Assembly: GCA_035048485.1 (NCBI GenBank)
Contig: CM068587.1
Span: 22,731,034-22,795,033 of the forward strand
DNA length: 64,000 nucleotides
DNA from: Pteria penguin
Lineage: Eukaryota > Mollusca > Bivalvia > Pterioida > Pteriidae
Direction of reading: 5' to 3'
Shown here: positions 11,490 to 24,039 of the stretch, in pieces
Layout of the letters: each line of letters begins with the position of its first letter
Position numbering within the stretch: the first letter of the stretch is position 1
Notes under the pieces: generated by a model
Told to the model about the DNA's origin: nothing
What the model saw: the letters and a program-made list of their open reading frames with translations, nothing else
Databases searched by the model: none
Translations under genes and position numbers: made by a program

Positions 11490-13640
11490 AAACGTGGAAT
11501 AATCGTGAGGTGAAGTAAAACAATCATTCAGTCCTATTACAAGTGCGAAATGATTTTGTGGATGACGAATACAGTTTCAACTTTGACACTTTATTGCTGG
11601 CTTTTGATAATAGATGTATCTCTCTTTGAGATATGATTATAAGTGAAATTCTGTGGCCATTTTAAAAGTGCTGAATTAGATTATATTAGATCAAAAGAAA
11701 AGGATTTCCATGGCTAAAAAAAAGATCTTTTAGCACTAATTAAAGCTGTATACCCTATGTTCGCATATTATAGGTAAATTTATTCTAAATTGTTTTGATT
11801 ATATATATAAGCTTAAATATATTTAAAAATGGGTCCTTGCAAATGTTGTGATAAAATTCGTCGTATTAAGTGAGATACGGCTGTCTAAAACACGATATTG
11901 TTTACAACAAACTTATCACGTGATCTAATTCGGAAGCCGCATCATGGAGGGCGAGGAAAATAAACTTGACGGGTAACTTTAAAAATCTGCATTCAAGTCT
12001 GCTAAAGTTAGTATTTACTGAAATTGTTTTCTTTTGGAGTCTTTCTTCGACGTATTTGTTTTGATTAAAACTGCGCAGGCTATGGTTGCATTTATGGAAT
12101 ACCCTATTTATTTACGAAGTATTTTGTTTTTATTTTGATATCTCCGAAGGTTTGAAGCAACAAAAATGTTATTAACGTAAAGTTAATAGCTTCAGTCAAG
12201 AAAAATACAGTTTTTGTTTTACATGCCCTAATTTTTGAAATTATACTGAATTGTAGTGTATACAACTTTAAGAGGAAGTAGCAAATTTAATGAAGAATAC
12301 TAGCAACACAATGACGCACGGCGCATCATCCAACGAAATATATGAAATAATCTGAATAGAGAATTGACCCACTTGGGATTTTGGTATATCAGACCGAGTG
12401 CTTGGTATTTTGCTATATCAGATTAAAAACTTTTAAATTAATAAATAAAAATCCGTAAGTCAGTTTCACAGAATGTTCTCGGTTAGGTGTTAAAACGGAA
12501 ATTAATTAAACACGCATATCAGAGGCATAATTTACTTTAATTAAATTTTTTTTGTGTTTTTTACATATTACAATAACTTATGCAATATGATATCATTGTC
12601 AAGTCAGGGAGAACGCTGTACAGAGGTTTGTCGGACATAGTAGATACTGAGTTGAATAAGATAGCATGCAGTGAACGGTAACTATCGCGTAAGGCACAAT
12701 GCAAAAGGGATGTGATAATCACAGACCGCCGGGAGAACCACGCATGAGTTCGAGTGCTAGATAAGCATTCCATGTCGAATGGTCATGTACTCCGTGATGT
12801 CTACACACGTGTAATTTTAGACTGCAATCATTTTGACACTTTGAGTGATAATGCTATAACCTGCAGTCTCAATCAGTCACAATAAATATGCATATTAAGA
12901 TTAAATCGTTGTAACATTTACGATCTAACTAGAAAAACTTTTGTAACCACGAGTAAGGAACATGTCAGACACAAACAACTAATGATTTTATAACAAACGT
13001 AAAATTTTATAATTCTGAATTCAGATATAGTCAAATGTACTCTTTAGGTAATTTCCCTCTGCATGCGAAATTACTATATGCTGAACAAGCTTTCACATAT
13101 CGAATCAGTTGAGAGACAAGATGTAAGTGATAAAGATCTATTACTACACGTATAATGGAAATGATTTTAAAATGGTATCCATCACGATCACATTATTCAT
13201 AAAAATTGATTGGAAGATATGTCAAAAACTAAAACAAAGTATTGAAATAGCTTCTGTTCCGTTTTTAAACTTTGAGTTTTTGTGTATTTTATTTATACGT
13301 AAATAACTGATTTGCCAATTTGAGTACTATTTCAACATCAAAACGTCTACAAATATGTCTGTCTAAGTTGCCTGTGCCAAGTAAGTATGAATGCATGTTC
13401 AGCTGCCACTACCGTTTTTAACACTTTAGATACAACGTTCTTATAATGCCAGATTTGCTCTGATACGTAACAATAAATGAAAGCACAGTTTATAAGGTAA
13501 CATGATACAAGCGGCACTTGCGGTCACTAGAAGAAACAAGAGTAAGGTCAGGTTTCGGGGATAAAAAAGACTAAGCATTTGTTACAGACATTGGTCATGT
13601 TTGTTTATTTGCCGTTTGACATTATGCCACAATTGTTTCT
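11490..13640. other. AT-rich stretch without a recognisable gene
   Basis: It contains outlying 29-bp repeat units at about 12370-12425 and a GC-richer patch at about 12600-12780 whose 70-codon minus-strand frame is not recognisable. No other structure was found. Confidence 0.55.
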
Positions 13641-13647
13641 TTGATAG

Positions 13648-13832
13648 GCTGACGGCATCTGTCAGATGCATTGCAAAAACATTGCGACCTTTGCCACGGA
13701 CTAACTGATGAAGTGAGGGATCTTGTACATGCCACAGTCTGCTGTAAAATTGAAAGTGCCGTCTGTTTAGATCGAACGGAGGACCTCTAGGCTCGAGCTA
13801 AGCACGCAGCAAACTGCGCTACGGTGGCTGGA
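13648..13832 (-). mobile_element. tRNA-derived SINE, minus strand
   Basis: From the left it carries the conserved distal core (gacggcatctgtcagatgca), the body string gtgagggatctt and the tRNA-like head (minus strand: accgtagcgcagtttgctgc, with a B-box-like cgttcgatc). The head end at 13832 is followed within about 10 bp by the array at 13845. Confidence 0.75.
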
Positions 13833-13844
13833 TCCTTGTTATAA

Positions 13845-15215
13845 TCAATACATAGAAACAAGCAATGTGAACAATGTAATATTACACTATATAATCAGTA
13901 CGCAGTGACAAGAGATGTGAACAATGTAATACTATAATATATAGCCAGTACATAGTGACACGCATTGTGAACAATGAAGTATTATATTAAACAATCAGTA
14001 CATAGTGACACGCATTGTGAACAATATAGTATTATATTATATAATCAGTATATATAGTGACACGCATTGTGAACAATATAGTATTATATTATATAATCAG
14101 TATATAGTGACAAGTATTGTGAACAATGTAGTATTATATATAATTGATACATATTGACAAGCATTGTAAGCTATGTAGTATTATACTATATAATCAATAC
14201 ATAGTGACAATCAATCATTGTGAACATGTTATATTATACTATATAATCAGTACATAGTGACAAGTGTTGTGAACAATGTAGTATTATATATAATTGATAC
14301 ATATTGAGGGGCATTGTAAGCTATGTAATATTATACTATATAATCTGTACAAAGAGACAATTTTTGTGAACAATGAAATATTATACTATATAATTTGCAC
14401 ACTAATGCAAGCATTGTGAACAATGTAGTAGTATACTATATAATCTGTACAAAGAGACAATTATTGTGAACAATGAAATATTATACTATATAATTTGCAC
14501 ACTAATGCAAGCATTGTGAACAATGTAGTATTATACTATATTATCAGTACATAGTGACAAGCATTGTGAACAATGTAGTATTATACTATATAATCAATAC
14601 ATAGTAACAAGCAATGTGAACAATATATTATTATAGACTATAACCAGTACATAACGACAATTATTGTGAACAATGAAATATTATACTATATAATCTGTAC
14701 ATAATGCAAGCATTGTGAACAATGTAGTATTTTATCATATAATCAGTATGTAGTGACACACATTGTGAACAATGTAGTATTATACCATATAATCAATGCA
14801 TAGTGACAAGCATTGTGAACAATGTAGTATTATACCATATAATCAATACATAGTGACACGCATTGTGAACAATGTAGTATTATACTATATAATCAATGCA
14901 TAGTGACAAGCATTGTGAACAATGTAGTATTATACCATATAATCAGTACGTAGTGACACGCATTGTGAACAATGTAGTATTATACTATATAATCATTACA
15001 TGGTGACAAGCATTGTGAACAATATAGTATTATACTATATAATCAGTACATAGTGACAAGTATTGTGAACAATGTAGTATTATATATAATCGATACATAT
15101 TGACAAGCATTGTAAGCTATGTAATATTATACTATATAATCAGTACATAGTGACGAACATTGTGAACAATATTGTATTACACTTTATAATCAGTATATAG
15201 GATCGAGCATTATGA
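13845..15215. repeat. Minisatellite, about 50-bp unit, about 27 copies
   Basis: The consensus unit reads atcagtacatagtgacaagc followed by attgtgaacaatgtagtatt and atactatata. Unit length varies from about 48 to 62 bp. Blocks with longer spacers (tgcacactaatgcaagc) recur, so the array grew partly by duplicating blocks of several units. Each unit contains the short inverted motif attgtgaacaat. Confidence 0.9.
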
Positions 15216-15572
15216 GCAATGTAAATTCATATTTAAATGTGAAAGAGAAATCACGGTCTAACAACCATAATCAAAGGAGGTACCCAATAAGACATAAAAT
15301 CCAGTATATTTACTCGTTTGTTACATTTATTCAATTTGCATTGTAGAGCTTTTCAAACGTTCACCAGAAAGGTTGTGTAATTATCACCTTTTCCTGATTT
15401 TGTTTGTCGGTAAATTTAATTTTTCGAAAATACCTGCAGGCCTGGTTAGTCAAACATCAGAATTTTACTCCTTTCGATTATCTGAATGTATCTCAGATTT
15501 CCATTGGTGTCAACATTGGTTTATGCACTGCTTTAGTGCAACAAAGCGTGGCACTGGTGACTTTGGTTTTTA

Positions 15573-18293
15573 GCTTACCTGAGCGTAGCTCAAGTGAGCT
15601 ATTGTCATAGTGCAGCGTCCGTCGTCCGTCGTCCGTCATCCATCGTTAACTTCTCTACATTTTCGACTTCTCCTCCAGAACCGCTGCACAGAATTTCACC
15701 AAACTCCATAGGAAGTAAGTACTCAAGGTCCTCTACAAAGTTTTTGTTTTTTATGCCGATCCGTGATCCAAGATGGCCGCCATTGGCTCTGATTGGTTGA
15801 CACATTTTCGACTTCTCCTCCAGAACTGCTCCACAGAATTTCACCAAACTCCATAGGAAGTAAGTACTCAAGGTCCTCTACAAAGTTTGTGTTTTTAATG
15901 CCGATCCGTAATCCAAGGTGGCCGCCATTGGCTCTGATTGGTTGACACATTTTCGACTTCTTCTCCAGAACTGCTGCACAGAATTTCACCAAACTTCATA
16001 GGAAGTAAGTACTCAAAGTCTTCTACCAAGTTTGTGTTTTTAATGCCGATCCGTGATCCAAGATGGCCGCCATTGGCTCTGATTGGTTGACACATTTTCG
16101 ACTTCTCCTCCAGAACCGCTGCACAGAATTTCACCAAACGTCATAAGAAGTAAATACTCAAGGTCTTCTACCATGTTTGTGTTTTTTATGCCGATCCGTG
16201 ATCCAAGATGGCCACCATTGGCTCTGATTGGTTGACACATTTTCGACTTCTCCTCCAGAAAAGCTGCACAGAATTTCACCAAACTTCATAGTAAGTTGGT
16301 ACTCAAGGTCCTCTACCAAGTTTGTGTTTTTTATGCCAGTCCGTGATCCAAGACGGCCGCCATTGGCTCTGATTGGTTGAAACATTTTCAACTTCTTCTC
16401 CAGATTGGCTGCACAGAATTTCATCAAACCTCATAGGAAGTAAGTACTCAAGGTCCTCTACCAAGTTTGTGTTCGGGATCCAGATTCCCTCAGGGGTGGA
16501 TCCAGGGAGGGACCAAAAGTTCCCAAAAGGGTACCCCTCTTCAAACATCTTCTTCTCCAGAACCAGTACATAAATGGGGAAACTAATTGCATTTCAACAA
16601 TCTATAAAGATGGGTTATTAAAAATTGTTTTCGGGGTTAAGATCCGTCAAATAGAAATTTACACTTTTTTGACGTGTTTCTGGACTTAGTCATTTCAATG
16701 AAGAAAAGTGTCATGTTTTTCAGTTAATTGATATTGATGATTTCTTAATGACTATTTTGATCACAATTGTGGTAAGGAATATTATTTTAAGACTTCTAGA
16801 TAAAAAAGGGGGGGGGGGGGTTGGCCATTTTTCACATTTTCGACTTTTTCTATAAAACCACATGAAAGATTTTAATGAAACATGGAATACATGAAGTACT
16901 AAAAGTCCTCTATCAATTTGGTAAATTTCATCCAAATTGGTTAACAGATAATGCCACCATGTCTAAAAAGTAGGTCTCACAATGGTACATATACCACTTG
17001 GTAATTGAAATATGGAGAGTAGCGGTTCAAATCCAGCTGTGGTCAAAAATTTTTTTTTTTTTACACATCTAAATAAGTTTTTAGATGTTTCTCAACACTC
17101 AACATATGAAATTAGGAATTTTACGTTTAAGACTTCGAAAAAAAAAGGGGGGGGGGAGGCCATTTTTCACATTTTCAACTTTTTCTACAAAACTGTTTGA
17201 AGGATTTTAATAAATCTTGGTAGAAATAAGTCACTTATGATCCTCTTCAAATTCTGTTGTTTTTGTCCAGACCTCTTTACAGGTGGCGCCACCATAGTCA
17301 AAAGTAGGTCACAAAAGAGTTCCCTCCTTTAACAATATTCTTTTTCATACGGGCTGTATACAGAGACAAACAGAATGCATAGAAATGATCTAGAGGGATG
17401 AGTGAAGACGTATTGTCATTTTGGTTCCCTTCCAAAATCAAATTTTAGAATTTTTTTTCGACATTTCTTTGGACTTGATGATTCAATGCAGAAAAAAGTG
17501 TCATATTTCCTAGTTAATTGATAATGATGATTTCTTATGGACTATTGTGATCATAATTATGGTAAGGATTGTTACTTTGAAAGAATTTTGTCAATATCTC
17601 AATTTTTGGATTTTCTATGAATTTTTTAAGACTTCCAAATGAGGGTGTATAGGAACAATTCAATCACAATTTTCACTTCTGCTGTTATACCGCATGAAAG
17701 ATTTTAATGAAACATGGAATACATGAAGTACTAAAGGTCATCTATCTATATGGTAAATTTCATCCAAATTGGTTAACAGATAATGTCACCATGTCTAAAA
17801 AGCAGTTCTCACAATGGTACATATACCACTTGGTAATTGAAATATGGAGAGTAGCGGTTCAAAATCCAGCTGTGGTCAAAAAATTTTTTTTCATTTCTTT
17901 ACACATCTAAATAAGTTTTTAGATGTTTCTGAACACTCAACATATGAAATTAGGCAATTTTAAGTTAGATCTGGACAATATTTGAAACAATTGTTGTTCA
18001 TGACCCAGACTTGAAATCAGTCAACAAAAGGCCCCACCTAAAGAAAATGACTAACTTGTTGCCCTGAATGACATCTTGCAGAGACAAAGGAAATGCTTAA
18101 TATCAAAATCACCTGAGTGGAAGTGCAAAAAAGTGTTGTTTTTTATTCTAGCCTGAAATAAAATTTGACATATTTTCAACATCTGTGTTGACTTAGTCAC
18201 ATTAATGCAAAAATAAATGAATTCTTCCTTCATGCATGACTGATCACCTAGGTACTCAGGTGAACGATATAGGCCCACGGGCCTCTTGTTTAC
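15573..18293 (+). mobile_element. Compound non-autonomous element with internal tandem repeats
   Basis: The left end reads ttacctgagcgtagctcaag and then gtccgtcgtccgtc. The right end reads actcaggtgaacgatatagg and then a hairpin ggcccacgggcc followed by tcttgttt. In between are about six copies of a 145-bp unit (15656-16560; cacattttcgacttctcc...tgatccaagatggccgccat) and two diverged copies of a block with gaaagattttaatgaaacat (about 16863 and 17697, about 835 bp apart). Short minus-strand frames across the 145-bp units are shadows. From general knowledge, elements with such ends recur widely in bivalve genomes. The superfamily is not clear to me. Confidence 0.6.
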
Positions 18294-18299
18294 ATTGTG

Positions 18300-18930
18300 T
18301 AATCGTTAAGATTGATATACCTTCCATGGATATACCGGAATACTGAATCATCATTACATGGATAATGTCATCATATGAATATTGTCATTATTGCTTTCGA
18401 TTTCGCGATCAGCTCTCTACCTCACTTTGTCACCTTATGGTGGATGTATTTACTAGACAGGATACGCTTACTTTTCCTCCTCCTGGAACCTAGTTCTCAG
18501 CTCTGCTTGTTACGGATGTCCTCTATTGTACATTTCTATGTATGGTATATACTACCAGTTACTTGTGTGTTCTCCTTATCTTGAAGGAGTATACGATAAG
18601 GATATCATTTGTTGATGATGATGACGATAAAATGTATCAATTTTCCGCTTGTGATTTTAATCAAAAAGAAACGCACATCTGTTCTCATAAAGAATAGTGA
18701 GGTATCCACCACGAGAACATGTTATTAACCACATAAAGTATATATCAAAACATTAATCAGAGGTTTGTTAAACAATTCATACATATTCATGTGCTGATAG
18801 GTCAAGAGTACTGAGAGGTATATGACAAAATTGATATCCATATTTGTGGGCATTTAGAGTGGCAAATCAAAAGCTTACATACCAAGATACTGTAAGATGG
18901 AATGTATAAAATTAATTCATAAAATTTCTT
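18300..18930. other. No recognisable gene
   Basis: This is unique-looking AT-rich sequence with one 69-codon frame (18375-18584) that lacks recognisable motifs. Confidence 0.5.
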
Positions 18931-18940
18931 AATGATAATA

Positions 18941-19073
18941 TAATATAATATAATACAATATAAAACAATATAATATAATATAATATAATATAATATAATA
19001 AATATATATAATATAATATAATATAATATAATATAATATAATATAATATAATATAATATAATATAATATAATA
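18941..19073. repeat. (AATAT)n pentanucleotide microsatellite
   Basis: About 25 units of taata/aatat with a few imperfections near the left end (acaat, aaaca). Confidence 0.95.
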
Positions 19074-19079
19074 TCTATG

Positions 19080-22000
19080 TTTGTACTCACTTTAACACAA
19101 AATGTTAAGGTTGAATTTTGTAGCGAAACTTGTGACCGTCTCTGTTGAATACATTTGTATCATTGTAGTCATTCATGAGTAAACACACATGGGGCAGTAC
19201 CAGTCCACTAAATTAACTACCGTTTAAAAATAAAAATATACAATATATACTTAAAGGTCATGGGAAACTTATATTATACAAATTTGCTTAAATAAAATAT
19301 ATTTGCTTTAAATAACATCCTCATATTTCAAAACAATTACTCTTTCTGGAGATATTGACATTTTAATATAAATGTCAATGTGTGTTGCTTCGGCAAGTCT
19401 CGCGGATTTTCGTGACTATGATCACTATGACGTTATATTAGGTCAATTACTATATGAGCTGTATTCACAACCTGTATGTTACACGTATAAATGTCGTGCT
19501 CGACCTAATGTGACGAGACAACTTTTTATTCCTGTAGGGGCATTTAACTCTTTTACTCTTTATTACTGACTTATAATTGCAATTATACCTATATGATACA
19601 GTACAAAAATTTGTTTTTTAACAAGAAGGTTAATTTTTCCAAGCATCACTATTTTTGACGATAAAAATTTATGTTTGCCATGACCTTTGAACATTAATTA
19701 CATACGAATTAATGTGTCTCAGTTCAGTATGTACACGAAAATTAAAAAGAAAAAACAAACAAACAAAGAACTTTATGTCAAAGCTATAACAATGGTTATC
19801 AGATTAAATTATTGACTAGTGTCAAAGCATATAATATAGCCGATCATTTTGATTTCACAGACGTGTCTTTTATGGCAGCAGAAATGTTATACCTTTTATA
19901 AAATCACTGTAATTTTATAAAATAGTACACACGATTGAAACCTTATAATGATTGCATTTTTGTATAAAGATGACAGTTATCTTCGAAATGCTTTTTAAAG
20001 TTTAACATTATTGTATGGTTAGCATGACACGACCTCGTTCAGTGTCTGCACTCAGTACTCTAGACATGTGCTTAACCAGTATACCTACTCTGCATTACTT
20101 TTGCTGCTAAAAAGCGTTTAGCGTACATGTTTAAAATTAAAATGGTTTTAGATATACAGACTACACATTTCAAAGGAAAAGCTCGGAAAAGTACAACTTG
20201 ATGTCCGATATCCCAAATCCAGTTCAAATACTACAAATTTGGTGGTGTTGATTTCAGCAAGAACAATTGCCAATCCTAAGTATGAAGAGATAAGTTGTCC
20301 GACAGAAGTGGGTGTCTCCTGCAGCTTGCTACATCTGCTGCAAATATTAGCAGAAACCTGTCGTATTCCGTGGAAAATTCATTAACTTGTAAAAAGACGT
20401 CACTGTTCATGATTAGGTACCGGAATATCATAAAGCATTCTGGAATCATCCTGTCCAACACAAGCCCTTGTAAGGTGGTCTAATACATGTATATTTATGG
20501 TATCACAAGTTATACAGAGCAAGGTACACGGTTGCCATATTGTTAGGATAAGAGAGGTTTCAAATGGTATAACTATGGATACCTGTCTGAATCAATCATG
20601 CATCTATGTTTATTCTCGTTAAGATTGTCTCCAAACTCAACGTTCCTATGAAAACTGACAAAACGTCATATACGAATGTTTCTACGAAAAGCAGAGTAGT
20701 TGTAGAGGTAGAATTAATATAGAACATGGATACCTTTCAATTTCAGGTTAAGCAAGATGCCTGTTCTTCCCAATGTTTCATTCTATATAACTAGACAAAT
20801 TTATGTTAAAAATAATTAAGAATACAATTTTACTATAAATCCAAAAAGTGGGTCGACACATCAAACATTGCCTTCCCAATATACATGTATTACAAGCCAT
20901 CAGAAAAAATCATAGAGGATAAAATATTAAAGTAATTTAAGAATATCTGATGTTGTGTAGCTTACAAATTACAACAACGTACCGAAAGGGGCATTCATTG
21001 AATCCTGTAAATTAGAAGTGGGTGTAAATAGGAGGAGTTGGCATCTTCTATTTTCTCTCTCATACATATCCCCAAAAACATTGACGATATAAAATAGTTA
21101 ACGAAATATATTTCACGAATTAATTAAGTATGACATATGTTAGGATATATAACTTTAGTTATGTACAGTTTTTCAGTACATTGACCGTCGGCGTATAACA
21201 ATTTGCGTTTTGTAACAAACTTCTCATGGCATATCAACGTCGCCCTGTATCAATAAGGATTAGATGTGATGTTGAAGCATCTTTATATTAAGCAAGGAGC
21301 GATGGCTAAAATATAGAAGTATGTAATAAATGTAGAACATACCTCAATTTTGTGCACGATGCGCATTTCGACAACTTATGTCTCTTCCGTGATGCTCGTG
21401 GCCAAATGGAATTCACATAATATACAAATATTTGAAGAGCAGTGTTGAAAAAATATTACCGAAAAATGAACCAAAGAATCAATCTAAGGACAGAGCTATG
21501 CATGACGAATACTCCATAGCTTTAGAGTGAATTACATCATTGCATGAATGAAAATTTTAAATATATAGTTCATGTCAGTACAAAAGCACTGAAAAGTAGA
21601 CCGTCAGTACAAAAGCACTGTAAACTAGACTTATGGTGCCGTCGGGCACTAATCAGTTCACCAGCAGTGACACCGGCCCAGTGATTATAATAGATATAGA
21701 ACATATATACCTTTCAATTTTGTGTGACAGTATTTACCCTCTATGTTAATATATTATCTAAAAAAAGTATTGCTAAATTACAAAGACTTTATTGACACCC
21801 ATATATAACAAAGAGAAATGTTAATACAGTGTTGATATTCTATATATTTAAAAACACTTAGATATCTAGTATGTCCGAATAAACAAAAAAAAAAGGATAA
21901 TTACCATTGGCAATGGACATTTCAAATATTACTGATATGAATAGGTAAAAGTATTAACAACTCTATAATGCCTTTAATATTTTTTATTTTATCATTGTTA

Positions 22001-22740
22001 TCATAATATCGACAGGATAGTCGATTGAAATTCTGAGAATTTTGTCAAAGCCGTAGATATACTTTCATATTTTATTTCATAAAGTATACAGACTCATGTG
22101 TAACTCACCTTGCACAAACAAAGAAAATCATTCTAACGCAATACCATATATTATTGACTCAGATGTCCGACCAATGTTGCAACATATTTCATGGCTGATC
22201 ATTTGCCATTTTCAGACGTGTCTATCATGGTGGGAAATTTTTTACCCTTTAAGTAACTACTGTAGTCTTAGTTTTATGCAATAGAAAAGGGTGCGGCGTT
22301 CTCATTTTTAATAAGTGAGTTTTCGCTAAAATAGTTATTATATCCGAAATGCAACATTTACAAAATCACAGACAATTGAAAAAACAGTAATTTGTTGAAG
22401 TAAACTGTATGTTATTTCATGTGTTGATTATATTTGCTTGATGGCCAAGCAGAACAGTCGTGCATCTTAAAAATAAAATAAATACATAACACATACTACT
22501 GATTTTTTTTAAATCAATGCCGCCGAAAAAGGACAAAGATCTCGAAGATTTGGATAAAACTTCGAAATACATTGTAGATGTGTGAACTAGAAATTTCCAT
22601 CGTGAGAATGGTGATACACATGTTGGGTATAGGTCAAATACTCCGACTTGACATTAATTACAGATATTAAGAGATTAGATAGAGATCTAACCTTAGACAT
22701 GACCGTCTTGTTTTAGAGACGGACGAATCTACAGTTTATA
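19080..22740. other. AT-rich stretch without a recognisable gene
   Basis: All frames are shorter than 70 codons. A dispersed fragment near 21335-21390 (gcatttcgacaacttatgtc) also occurs at 3365-3410, and strings like atagaacatatatacctttc recur at about 3352, 20718 and 21698, which suggests remnants of one repeat family. A local duplication (gtcagtacaaaagcactg) lies at 21573-21620. Confidence 0.5.
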
Positions 22741-22748
22741 AAAGCTGA

Positions 22749-22828
22749 TTATTATTATTATTATTATCGTTGTTGTTGTTGTTGTTGTTATTATTATTAT
22801 TTTTATTATTATTAATATTATTATTATG

Positions 22829-22869
<41 letters not shown>

Positions 22870-22890
22870 TATTATTATTATTATTATTAT
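22749..22890. repeat. Compound trinucleotide microsatellite
   Basis: Blocks of (ATT)n, (GTT)n and (ATC)n follow one another in a single tract of about 140 bp. Confidence 0.95.
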
Positions 22891-23008
22891 ATCCCTAATG
22901 GTGGACTTTTGACTTTCGTGGGTATCATAAGGAAGTTTTCAGTATTTCTGTACTGACCCGTAATAAACACACTTCACATTAACTGTATCAGAATTTTCAA
23001 TTTGATTA

Positions 23009-23350
23009 AAACCAAATCTTTATTCCGCCTCTCTATTTATTCCATTACGGATAGAGATCTACCGAAAACCCGTTAGGGGTCATGTTATGGTGAACTCTGA
23101 TTTTCAGCCAAACTGTGTATCGGTTACAAATTCCTAGGAACAAAATTAACATCCCCAGCGTACTTGACTTAAAAGGTTTTTGAACAGTTTTCGTTACATA
23201 TCGCGTCACTTCCTTGATTGGCTATAAGAAATAACGGTTTCGGTGACTGAAACGTCATCAGAGTTCACCAGAACATGACCCCTTACGGAGTTTCGCCAGA
23301 TCTTTATCCGCAATGGGACAAACAGAGAAGCGGAATAAAGATATGGTTTA
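23009..23350. mobile_element. MITE with terminal inverted repeats of about 85-90 bp
   Basis: The left arm (aaaccaaatctttattccgc...ggtcatgttatggtgaactc, 23009-23100) is the reverse complement of the right arm (23260-23350) with scattered mismatches. The roughly 160-bp centre is unrelated and non-coding. The size and arms are those of a non-autonomous DNA transposon. The target duplication is not clear. Confidence 0.75.
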
Positions 23351-23854
23351 GTCAGTTTGCAGAAGTTTGTAAATTATTCTGAAACTGAAGAGTATACCCC
23401 TTATGCATGGTTATGTCCTTAGATGGATTCTTTTGTTTTTACTTTAAGGTCATTTTGGTTCGTAGTTTGTTCTTTAAATATCTTTGCTTTTGGATTTGCC
23501 ATATTCATGGCCTGGGGTATCGCTGAATAGACATAAGAGGTCTAAATGCGCATATGATATCTAATTCATATAAGAATATATTATCTTACATACGGTATTT
23601 TAAAAAAATGAAGAAAAAGATCAGCCCCAAGAGCATGTTAAAAATTTCCGGCTCTGAGACATATAATGAAGACGTTTTAATTCAACTTACATTCAAATGG
23701 TTGCCTCCAAAATACAAGACAAAATTCCCAAACTAGGCTCAGCAAAGCTAAAATTCCCATCCCAAGCATATCAAAGCCATCCCAGGCAGAACAAAGCCAA
23801 AACATTACCTAATTAATTGATTATTATTATTTTACATCAATCCAAAATTATTCA

Positions 23855-24036
23855 TTGAATTGCATAGAAATGTATGTCTTTGTAACGGACCCACACGATG
23901 CAGTGCCACTCATACGGGGACACAGGACCTCGGTTTTTAATGCCTGTCGGAAAGACACCGATGTGCCCACGGTGGGAGTCGAACCTGGGACCTCTCGGTC
24001 AAAAGCCGAGCATCTCATCCACGAAGTTACACCGCC
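23855..24036 (-). mobile_element. tRNA-Lys-like SINE, minus strand
   Basis: On the minus strand the head (from 24036 leftward) begins ggcggtgtaacttcgtggat. It has an anticodon arm ctcggcttttgaccgag with anticodon TTT and a perfect Pol III B box, ggttcgactcc. The body shares aaaccgaggtcc and ggacc with the other copies. Its distal part (gaattgcatagaaatgtatg) is degenerate. The T stem is mismatched and a SINE body follows, so it is not a working tRNA gene. Confidence 0.8.
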
Positions 24037-24039
24037 TTA

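Noticed and set aside
15605..16548. Overlapping minus-strand frames of 80-89 codons with similar sequence
   Set aside because: They are shadows of the 145-bp tandem repeat in the compound element.
15573..18293. Helitron
   Set aside because: There is a 3' hairpin, but no CTRR terminus, no TC start and no Rep/helicase remnant. The class is left open.
23940..24036. Functional tRNA-Lys gene
   Set aside because: The T stem is mismatched, the acceptor stem is poor, and a SINE body follows directly.
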